Origin: Nitrospirota bacterium
GTDB taxonomy: Bacteria; Nitrospirota; Thermodesulfovibrionia; Thermodesulfovibrionales; UBA6898
Length of the DNA: 64,000 nucleotides
Reading direction: 5' to 3'
Assembly: GCA_021825365.1 (NCBI GenBank)
Contig: JAKAHR010000016.1
Coordinates: 1-64,000 of the forward strand
Of the stretch, positions 57,945-64,000 are shown piece after piece. Every line of letters starts with the position of its first letter. The stretch's first letter is position 1. The notes beneath the pieces are model-generated. The model was given only the letters and a program-made list of their open reading frames with translations. It did not search any database and was not told the DNA's origin. Made by a program: the position numbers and the translations under genes.

Positions 57945-60062
57945 TCGCTGTCATTGAACGGCCTGCTGGAGAAGGTCCGTTCCTACAGTCCGGAGAAGGA
58001 CCTGGGGCTCCTGAAGCGGGCCTATCACTTTTCACGGGAGGCCCACTGCAGCCAGAAGAGGGGGGAGGGCTCACCCTACATCAAGCACCCACTAGCCGTC
58101 GCCTCGATACTGGCCGACATCAAGATGGATGTGGCGTCCATCTCCGCCGGCCTGCTTCACGACACGATCGAAGACACGCGCACGACCATGGAGGAGCTGA
58201 AGGACCTCTTCGGCAGCGAGATCGCCTTCATCGTCACGTCCCTCACAAAACTCTCGAAGGTGGAATTCAGGACGAAGAAGGAGGCGCAGGCGGAGAATTT
58301 CCGGAAGATGCTCCTGGCGATGTCCGAGGACGTCAGGGTCATCCTCATCAAGTTCGCCGACCGCCTGCATAACATGCGCACCCTGCAGTTCCTCCCGGAA
58401 AACAAGCAGCAGCGGATCGCTTCGGAGACCCTCGAGATATATGCGCCGCTCGCCAACCGTCTCGGCATCGGCTGGCTGAGGACCGAACTGGAAGACCTCA
58501 GCTTCAAATACATCATGCCCGACCTGTACGACGAGCTCCAGCGGAAGGTGGCAAAGCGCAAGGAGGAGCAGGAGGGGTACATCCGCGAGGTGATCAGCCT
58601 GATCGAGCAGAAGCTCAGGGAGCAGGGGCTGCCGGGCAAGGTGACCGGCAGGATCAAGCACCTCTACGGGATATACCAGAAGATGCAGAAACAGCGCATC
58701 ACCTTCGACCAGGTCCACGACGTCATCGGGCTGCGCATCCTCACCGACAGCAAGGCCAACTGTTACGCGATCCTCGGGCTGATACATTCCCTGTGGACCC
58801 CGATCCCCGGCAGGTTCAAGGACTATATCGGCGTGCCCAAGTCAAACCTCTACCAGTCCCTGCATACCACCGTCATCGGCCCCAAGGGAGAGAGGGTTGA
58901 GTTCCAGATCCGGACCGAGGAGATGCACCGCATCGCCGAGGAAGGCATCGCCTCCCACTGGAAGTACAAGGAGAGCGGCATCATCGACGAGAAGAGCAGC
59001 AAGTATATCTCGTGGCTGCGGGACCTCGTGCAGGTGCAGAAGGATGTCCCCGATGCGATGGACTTCCTCGAGGCGGTCAAGGGCGAGGTCGTGCCCGAGG
59101 TGGTGTATGTCTTCACGCCGAAGGGCGAGATCAAGGAGATGCCGCTGGGCGCCACCCCGGTCGACCTGGCGTACAGCATCCATACGCAGGTGGGCCACCG
59201 CTGCGTCGGCGCCAAGATAAACGGCAAGATCGTCCCCTTGCGGTACAAGCTCCGCAACGGCGATACGGTCGAGATCATCACCTCCCAGACGCACGGGCCG
59301 AGCAGGGACTGGCTGAAGTTCGTCGTCACCCAAAGGGCGAAGACGAGGATCAAGCAATGGATAAAGGCGGAGGAGCGGGCGCAGAGCGTCGAGCTCGGCA
59401 TCCGGCTCCTCGAGGCGGAGCTGCGGAAGCACAACATGAGCAACGCCCTCATGAAGTCGGACGAGATCCTCGGGGCGGCCAGGGCGCTGGGAATGAACTC
59501 CCTGGAAGACCTGTACGTCGCCGTCGGCTTCGGCAAGATGTCCCCCCACCAGGTCGTCAACCGTCTCATGCCGGAGAAGGCGGTCGAGGAGGAGCCGGTC
59601 AGGCCCCGCCGGCCGGTGAAGGAACAGAAGGGCGTGAGCATCAAGGGGATCGACAACGTGCTGTATCATACGGCAAAGTGCTGTTATCCCGTCCCCGGAG
59701 ACGCGCTCGCCGGTTTTGTCACGATCGGCAAGGGCGTGACGATACACCGGAAGGACTGCCCCAACCTCGAACGCCTCGCCCTGGAAGAGGCGAGGCTGGT
59801 GGATGTGGACTGGCAGGCCTCGGCCGATGCGAATGCCTACGCGCGCCTCTTTGTCGAGACGGTCGACCGGCCGGGGATATTGGCGAACCTGAGCGCGCTG
59901 ATATCATCTCTGAATATCAACATCAACCATCTCGAGGCGACCTCCACCCAGGAGAAGCAGGGGCACATCACCTTCATCATCGAGGTGAAGGACAGTACCC
60001 AGCTGAAGGGCCTGATCCATAAGATCAGCCAGATGGAGGGCATCTTGCGGGTGAAGCGGTGA
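57936..60062 (+). CDS. Bifunctional (p)ppGpp synthetase/hydrolase Rel
   Basis: This 708-residue protein controls the stringent response. The hydrolase domain is intact: HxxxxHPLAVA-type start, LLHDTIEDT and FADRLHNMRTL. The synthetase domain has GRIKHLYGIYQKM, HDVIGLRI, 'GRFKDYIGVPKSNLYQSLHT' and EFQIRT. Then come the TGS domain (YVFTPKGEIKEMPLGATPVD), a helical and cysteine region (HTAKCCYPVPGD) and a C-terminal ACT domain (ETVDRPGILANLSALIS). One such enzyme usually suffices outside gamma- and betaproteobacteria. It begins at ATG 57936, directly after a TATAAT box. Confidence 0.96.
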   Translation: MPESLSLNGLLEKVRSYSPEKDLGLLKRAYHFSREAHCSQKRGEGSPYIKHPLAVASILADIKMDVASISAGLLHDTIEDTRTTMEELKDLFGSEIAFIVTSLTKLSKVEFRTKKEAQAENFRKMLLAMSEDVRVILIKFADRLHNMRTLQFLPENKQQRIASETLEIYAPLANRLGIGWLRTELEDLSFKYIMPDLYDELQRKVAKRKEEQEGYIREVISLIEQKLREQGLPGKVTGRIKHLYGIYQKMQKQRITFDQVHDVIGLRILTDSKANCYAILGLIHSLWTPIPGRFKDYIGVPKSNLYQSLHTTVIGPKGERVEFQIRTEEMHRIAEEGIASHWKYKESGIIDEKSSKYISWLRDLVQVQKDVPDAMDFLEAVKGEVVPEVVYVFTPKGEIKEMPLGATPVDLAYSIHTQVGHRCVGAKINGKIVPLRYKLRNGDTVEIITSQTHGPSRDWLKFVVTQRAKTRIKQWIKAEERAQSVELGIRLLEAELRKHNMSNALMKSDEILGAARALGMNSLEDLYVAVGFGKMSPHQVVNRLMPEKAVEEEPVRPRRPVKEQKGVSIKGIDNVLYHTAKCCYPVPGDALAGFVTIGKGVTIHRKDCPNLERLALEEARLVDVDWQASADANAYARLFVETVDRPGILANLSALISSLNININHLEATSTQEKQGHITFIIEVKDSTQLKGLIHKISQMEGILRVKR

Positions 60063-60175
60063 GAGATGGTATGCTAGAAGAAGCGGATTGGGATGCCCTC
60101 TTCGCGGGGTGATGTGATGATACGTCCCGTGCGACGCATGGCACGGATACAACGCAGCAGTGGAGAAATGACGGT

Positions 60176-60997
60176 ATGAAACAGCTGATAGTCCTGATTT
60201 CTGTAAGCAGTATCTTCTTTGCCGTGCTCCTGTTGAGGGCACCTGACGTCCTGCCCTTCGGCGGGTGTGAGGAGGATTGCCAGAAATGCCACAGCCTCGA
60301 TCAGCAGGAGGCGCAGGCGATACTCTCGAAGATGAAGGCCCCGTCCGCCCGGATACTCGGCATCAGGATGAGCCCGATCCGCGGCCTCTGGGAGGTTGCG
60401 GTCGAGGACAGGGGCAACCGGGGGATCCTCTATGTGGGTTTCTCCAAGAAATACGTGATCGGCGGCTCCATCTTCGAGGTGGACACCGCTGCCAACAAGA
60501 CCCGGGAGACCCTGGACGGCATGAACAAACAGCCGGACCGGTATGTCGACCTTTCGAAGATATCCCTTGACGGCAGCATCGTGATGGGGGACAAGGAGGC
60601 GCCCTACCGGGTGATCGTCTTTACTGATCCCGACTGCCCCTTCTGCGGGAAGCTGCACGCTGAACTCAAAAAGATCCTCTCGGAGAGAAAGGACATCGTC
60701 TTTTATCTGAAGCTGATGCCCCTGAAGTTTCACCCGGACGCATACTGGAAATCGCAGTCCATCCTCTGCAGCCCCGGCCCCCTGAGGCTCCTGGAGGAGA
60801 ACTTCGAAAAGATACCGATCCCGAAGCCGGACTGCGACGCAAAGACGGTTGATGAGAACGTGAAACTCGGCGGCGAACTGGGAATAACCGGCACGCCGAC
60901 CCTTGTCCTGCCTGACGGTCTCGTCGTGACAGGAGTCAAGGATGCCCCCGCCGTCACCGACCTGGTCATCAAACACCCGAGGAGGAATGCATCATGA
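60176..60997 (+). CDS. DsbC/DsbG-like periplasmic thiol-disulfide protein with cysteine-rich N-terminus
   Basis: This 273-residue exported protein has a signal sequence (LIVLISVSSIFFAVLLL), a small dimerisation-type domain with 'MSPIRGLWEVAVEDRGN', and a thioredoxin-fold catalytic domain with FTDPDCPFCGKLH (CPFC) and the cis-proline loop ITGTPTLV. This is the DsbC pattern for disulfide isomerases. Near the start lies CEEDCQKCHSL, where CQKCH has the form of a haem c site but could also bind metal or form a disulfide. The small coiled-coil gene overlaps its end by four bases. Confidence 0.87.
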   Translation: MKQLIVLISVSSIFFAVLLLRAPDVLPFGGCEEDCQKCHSLDQQEAQAILSKMKAPSARILGIRMSPIRGLWEVAVEDRGNRGILYVGFSKKYVIGGSIFEVDTAANKTRETLDGMNKQPDRYVDLSKISLDGSIVMGDKEAPYRVIVFTDPDCPFCGKLHAELKKILSERKDIVFYLKLMPLKFHPDAYWKSQSILCSPGPLRLLEENFEKIPIPKPDCDAKTVDENVKLGGELGITGTPTLVLPDGLVVTGVKDAPAVTDLVIKHPRRNAS

Positions 60998-61596
60998 TGA
61001 AATATGCCGGAGCGTTTCTGCTGGCGGTCGTCTGCTCATGGGTCCTTCCGTCCGGCGCCTTTTCCGACGTAAGGATCTATCTGAAGAACGGCTCGACGAT
61101 CACCGCCGATGGGTGCGAGGAGTCCGGAGGTGCGCTCGTCTGCTACCGGGCGGGCGGGGCCTTTGAGCTGGAGAAGAATGAGGTGGAGCGGGTCAGGGAG
61201 ATCGCCGGCAGTGCTGACAGCGGGTCAACCCCGGAACCCCCGGGCAACGGCACCACCCAGGACAAGTCCGGCCCGGGCAAGGGGGATGCTGCCGACAAGC
61301 CGGCAGGGAAGGGAGCGGCGATGACCCCCCAGCAGGAGTTCGACCAGATACAGCAGAAAAAGGTGGAGATGCAGAAGGAGCGGGAGAAACTGGCACAGGA
61401 ACGGGAGAAGCTCCAGGGTGAACTGAAGAAGGCGCCTGACTGGATGCCGGACAAGCAGTTCGATGAGCTGAAGAAGCGGAACACCGAACTCGATGAAAAG
61501 GTGAAAAAGTTCAACGAAGAGGTGAAGCGGCTGGATGCGGAAGAAAAGAAGATACCGGGGGTCCAGCCGAAGCAGGAGAAAAAAAAGGAGGAGTAA
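60994..61596 (+). CDS. Exported coiled-coil protein with a small N-terminal beta domain
   Basis: This 200-residue protein has a signal peptide (YAGAFLLAVVCSWVLPSGAFS), a beta-hairpin segment (VRIYLKNGSTITADGCEES, then ALVCYRAGGAFELEKNEVERV) with two cysteines, a Gly/Pro/Lys-rich linker and a coiled coil of about 75 residues rich in Lys, Glu and Gln. The function is not known. Translation is coupled to the DsbC-like gene (ATGATGA overlap), so its cysteines may be a client of that protein. Its last codons double as half of the terminator of the convergent SYLF gene. Confidence 0.72.
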   Translation: MMKYAGAFLLAVVCSWVLPSGAFSDVRIYLKNGSTITADGCEESGGALVCYRAGGAFELEKNEVERVREIAGSADSGSTPEPPGNGTTQDKSGPGKGDAADKPAGKGAAMTPQQEFDQIQQKKVEMQKEREKLAQEREKLQGELKKAPDWMPDKQFDELKKRNTELDEKVKKFNEEVKRLDAEEKKIPGVQPKQEKKKEE

Positions 61597-61609
61597 CCCG
61601 TACTCCTCC
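61579..61609 (-). terminator. Intrinsic terminator of the SYLF gene inside the neighbouring reading frame
   Basis: GGAGGAGTA (61587-61595) and TACTCCTCC (61601-61609) pair over nine bases around ACCCG. On the minus strand the hairpin is followed by eight T (complement of 61579-61586). It ends transcription of the SYLF gene and overlaps the last codons of the coiled-coil gene on the plus strand. Confidence 0.8.
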
Positions 61610-61632
61610 CCGTTGCCTCAGGCCTGCGGGAA

Positions 61633-62472
61633 TTACCCCTTGTCAGTTGCGGGCGCTTCCTTTGCCGGTGTCTCCTTCACGGGCGTTTCCATTGCAGGCG
61701 CCTCCTTTACCGGTGCTTCCTTTGCGGGTGTTTCTTTTGCCGGAGCCTCCGCTGCCGGTGTTTCCTTCACCGGCGCCTCTTTCCCGTTTGTATACCTCTT
61801 CAACACCTGCCGCAGCTTCTCCGCCGACGCAGGGGTGGTGAGCTCCTTGCTCATGAAGATGTCCCGCACCTCGGACGCCTTTCGCCCGTAATATATCTCG
61901 TTGGCGGTGTCGTCCACCTGCAGGGAGGCCCCCTCAAGGGACAGGCCGACAAAGAGCCCCCTGGTCCGCGAATAGGAGACGATCTCTGCCTTGAGCTGCA
62001 CGTCCGTGCCCGCCTCCACCCTCCTGCCTACCGGGCCGGCGGCAACGCCCGCATCCGCACCAAGGGTGAATTTCCCGCGCATCATGTTCTCCACGCCCTT
62101 TCGTGACTTGAAGACGAGGATGATGTCGATTGACTGAACGCCCACCTGCCAGCCGATGCTCCCGCCCCCGATGCTGATGAAGGCCGGCCTGCTCCAGACC
62201 CCCTCCGGATTACGGATGAGCATGACGCCGGTGCCGTACCTGCCGCCGAGGAAGAAGCCCGCCTTGATGACGCCGGGGATGATGGCGATGCCCTGGGCCT
62301 CCGCGAGGATCTCCTGCGGGATGCCGCTTTCGGGTATCCCCATGATCTGCTCGATCACCTCGATCGAGTCATTGATCTTGCCGGTTTCCTTGTCAGTATC
62401 GGCCTGCGCCGCCAGGGGGATAAGCATGACAGCGAGCACCGCGAAGGCGATAACAGATGAAATTTTTTTCAT
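61633..62472 (-). CDS. SYLF/YSC84-domain exported lipid-binding protein with PKE-type tail
   Basis: This 279-residue protein has a signal peptide (ISSVIAFAVLAVMLIPLAAQA) and a SYLF (Ysc84-like) domain: EAQGIAIIPGVIKAGFFLGG, GVMLIRNPEGVWSRPAF, 'GGSIGWQVGVQSIDIILVF' and YSRTRGLFVGLSLEGA. SYLF domains bind lipids in eukaryotes; bacterial members are of unknown role. From about residue 230 the tail is a five-residue repeat (APVKE, TPAKE and variants), probably stiff and surface-exposed. The ATG at 62472 follows GGAGGTCATATC. The frame stays open upstream but without homology. Confidence 0.88.
   Translation of the reverse strand: MKKISSVIAFAVLAVMLIPLAAQADTDKETGKINDSIEVIEQIMGIPESGIPQEILAEAQGIAIIPGVIKAGFFLGGRYGTGVMLIRNPEGVWSRPAFISIGGGSIGWQVGVQSIDIILVFKSRKGVENMMRGKFTLGADAGVAAGPVGRRVEAGTDVQLKAEIVSYSRTRGLFVGLSLEGASLQVDDTANEIYYGRKASEVRDIFMSKELTTPASAEKLRQVLKRYTNGKEAPVKETPAAEAPAKETPAKEAPVKEAPAMETPVKETPAKEAPATDKG
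61655..61786. repeat. 15-bp tandem repeat coding for the PKE tail
   Basis: About eight full units of 15 bp (such as GCTTCCTTTGCCGGT) and a partial one follow each other without gaps. Copies differ by one to five bases, so the array is old or under selection for protein sequence. Unit loss or gain would change tail length in steps of five residues. Confidence 0.8.
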
Positions 62473-62716
62473 GATATGACCTCCTTTTCCATGGATATCT
62501 CTGCAAGAATACCATATTTTCGGAGATGATTTCTCAACGCCTGCAGGGGTGTCTGTCCATTCCCGGTGCGGGAGATGTCCGGTCCGGACATCCGGATCTT
62601 CCGCAACTTGCGGCAGAGGAAAAATATCCTGGCAGTGCGATGTAATACCCTTCATTTTGTGCGACAATGTGAGTGGTGCAGCACGAAATCCTGAAAAGAG
62701 GACGGGAACTGAAACG

Positions 62717-63430
62717 ATGAAGGCGATTTCGCAGCTCGACAGGGACACCTTTATAAAAGAGATATTTGCCACCGTCGCCCATGACATCGATTTCCTGAGC
62801 ACGTTTTTCAGTTTCGGCCTCGATCGCAGCTGGCGGAGAAGGCTCGTTTCCCTTCTTGACCTGCGCGGAGGGGAACAGATACTCGACGTATGCACCGGCA
62901 CGGGAGAGCTGGCGCTCCTTCTGGCCCGGAAGGTGGGAAAGAGCGGGTCGGTGCGGGGAGTCGACTTCAGCAGGGAGATGCTCGGCATCGCCCGGACAAA
63001 GCTCAACGGCAACGGCTCGAATATCAGCCTCACGCTGTCGGATGCAAAAGACCTCGATTTTCCCGACGACTCGTTTGATGCGGTGACCGTCGCCTTCGGC
63101 ATGAGGAATATCATCGACACCGCCGCCGCCCTGCGCGAGGCATGCAGGGTCCTCCGCCGAGGCGGGAGGTTCTGCTGCCTTGAACTCACGCCTCCGACAG
63201 TGCAGTGGGTGAAGCCACTTTATTCAGTGTATTGTTTCAGGATCATGCCCTTTATCGCCGCAAAGGTGCTCAAGACCGCGGTGCCGTACAACTACCTGCC
63301 CAAATCGATACATGCCTTCGCCCCTCCCGGGGAGTTCAGGCGGATGCTCGAGACCTGCGGGTTTTCGGACGTGGACGTGCATTCCATGACCTTCGGCATC
63401 GCGACCATCTACTCTGCCCGCAAGGGCTGA
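62717..63430 (+). CDS. ubiE: Demethylmenaquinone/ubiquinone methyltransferase (UbiE/MenG)
   Basis: This 237-residue SAM-dependent enzyme performs the last methylation of menaquinone or a related quinone. Seen: the FSFGLDRSWRR start, the SAM loop LDVCTGTGELALLLAR, GVDFSREML, 'DFPDDSFDAVTVAFGMRNI' (the UbiE signature) and 'LRRGGRFCCLELTPP', followed by YNYLPKSIHAF. The ATG at 62717 is chosen because homology begins there, with GAGGACGG about ten bases before. An anaerobe with hydrogenase would be expected to use menaquinone, hence MenG is the likelier role. Confidence 0.93.
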   Translation: MKAISQLDRDTFIKEIFATVAHDIDFLSTFFSFGLDRSWRRRLVSLLDLRGGEQILDVCTGTGELALLLARKVGKSGSVRGVDFSREMLGIARTKLNGNGSNISLTLSDAKDLDFPDDSFDAVTVAFGMRNIIDTAAALREACRVLRRGGRFCCLELTPPTVQWVKPLYSVYCFRIMPFIAAKVLKTAVPYNYLPKSIHAFAPPGEFRRMLETCGFSDVDVHSMTFGIATIYSARKG

Positions 63431-63443
63431 GCAGCAGTCCCTC

Positions 63444-64000
63444 CTACCACCATTTCCAGAGGGCGATGACGAAGACGATGAGGAAGGTGAGGCAGAGGTT
63501 CATATAGGCGAAGAAGTAAAAGAGCCGCTCGTGGAAAGGGCGGGCCTTCGCGCCGCCCCCTGACTTCAGACGTCCTGCAACGGGCATCCCCAGGATCTTC
63601 TCTTCCCCGTGCGGGGCCGTCCTGAGCGCCTCGGTCAGGTCGTTGCCTGCTGCGTGCTTCTTCAGGTGAGAGCCGTCTTTCCAGAGGCGGCTGTCGCTGA
63701 CATCATAGATGACGCCCTTATAAGCCACCCGCGCCGGCCTTCCCTCCCTGCCGTCGTACGCAGCAAGTTCCTCCGGTGTGCAATCGCCCCCGGTGACGCT
63801 GACTGCAAGTCCCCGCTGCCTCCTCAGGCGCGGCCCGATATACATCGTGACGATGACCGCCGAGGCGAGCATCAGCAGGAAGAGGAATATCTTGATGCTC
63901 AGCAGTACGCCGAACCGCGTGGTATAGAAGATCTTCCACGACGGCACACGCGCGATCGTCAGGAGCACCCCGCTCACCAGGATGAGGACGATCGAGATCC
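63444..64000 (-). CDS. CopD-like membrane protein with cytochrome b5-like domain (5' end outside the window)
   Basis: The visible part is at least 185 residues and its frame is open to the window edge (…VLILVSGVLLTIARV), so the gene begins beyond base 64000. It shows two membrane helices of CopD type (FYTTRFGVLLSIKIFLFLLM), then a cytochrome b5/steroid-binding-like domain (about 60 residues, YKGVIYDVSDSRLWKDGSH, with two histidines HLKKHAAGNDL for haem) and a C-terminal membrane helix (FFAYMNLCLTFLIVFVIALW). A role in redox or copper handling is plausible but not shown. It converges on ubiE with a 13-base gap. Confidence 0.7.
   Translation of the reverse strand, partial: ISIVLILVSGVLLTIARVPSWKIFYTTRFGVLLSIKIFLFLLMLASAVIVTMYIGPRLRRQRGLAVSVTGGDCTPEELAAYDGREGRPARVAYKGVIYDVSDSRLWKDGSHLKKHAAGNDLTEALRTAPHGEEKILGMPVAGRLKSGGGAKARPFHERLFYFFAYMNLCLTFLIVFVIALWKWW

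Noticed and set aside
62473-63189. Upstream extension of the SYLF reading frame
   Set aside because: It lies opposite ubiE and lacks homology; a signal peptide and a strong ribosome-binding site mark 62472 as the start.
1-64000. Search by eye for tRNA, rRNA, riboswitches and a replication origin
   Set aside because: No cloverleaf with T-loop GGTTCRANYCC pattern, no rRNA segment, no known riboswitch core and no cluster of DnaA boxes was recognised. A covariance-model scan would be needed to exclude weak cases.

Overview
This window is chromosomal DNA from a GC-rich, Gram-negative, probably anaerobic or microaerophilic chemolithotroph. The gene style fits Nitrospirota or a deltaproteobacterial relative: an F420-non-reducing-type NiFe hydrogenase with an HdrA/MvhD-like partner, thioredoxin-type ArsC with Acr3, many hybrid histidine kinases, EndoQ and one bifunctional Rel. 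This assignment is inference from gene content; no rRNA or other taxonomic marker was seen. The outer membrane is shown by a TonB receptor and an Mla-type ABC system.

Layout. 1-2.6 kb is an accessory patch: a frameshifted hsdM and a toxin-antitoxin pair bracketed by a 70-bp direct repeat. 2.6-6.1 kb (minus) is a copper uptake cluster: small secreted protein, OprC/NosA-like receptor with all four copper ligands, and TonB. 6.3-7.0 kb is a spermidine-synthase-like methyltransferase. 7.0-10.4 kb (minus) is an arsenic operon, arsR-arsC-acr3, in which Acr3 is fused to a ModE-type HTH domain and is followed by a molybdopterin-binding protein carrying an in-frame palindromic repeat. 10.7-13.3 kb is an MlaEFD-type lipid transporter. 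13.3-18.2 kb holds EndoQ, an M28 peptidase, a DUF922 protein, a LipM-like enzyme and a membrane protein. 18.3-28.9 kb (minus) reads as one long unit: PhnD-like binding protein, PAS kinase, receiver, hybrid kinase, calcium-type P-ATPase, UvrD-like helicase. 29.4-34.3 kb is yajC-secD-secF-recJ. 34.3-39.5 kb is accessory: vapBC, several inverted repeats, an mrr gene, an IS4 remnant and four tandem secreted DUF1566 paralogues. 39.8-41.6 kb is a TMTC-like membrane/TPR protein.

41.7-55.1 kb (minus) is the most unusual region: ten tightly packed genes that mix a NiFe hydrogenase (large and small subunits, an HdrA-MvhD fusion, the maturation protease) with a signalling chain (GAF kinase, PilB/GspE-type ATPase carrying zinc ribbons and a receiver, free receiver, hybrid GAF/PAS kinase, and a REC-Hpt-REC-REC-GGDEF diguanylate cyclase). 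The layout suggests that hydrogen or redox state is read out into phosphotransfer, c-di-GMP and a pilus- or secretion-type motor. 55.2-57.8 kb is a binding-protein/kinase pair. 57.9-64.0 kb holds rel, a DsbC-like protein, a SYLF protein, ubiE/menG and a partial CopD/cytochrome b5-like gene.

Two themes recur. Solute-binding proteins sit directly beside membrane kinases with no permease (two cases). Several genes have an extended or consensus -10 box 5-7 bases in front of the start codon and no Shine-Dalgarno sequence, which suggests leaderless transcripts.
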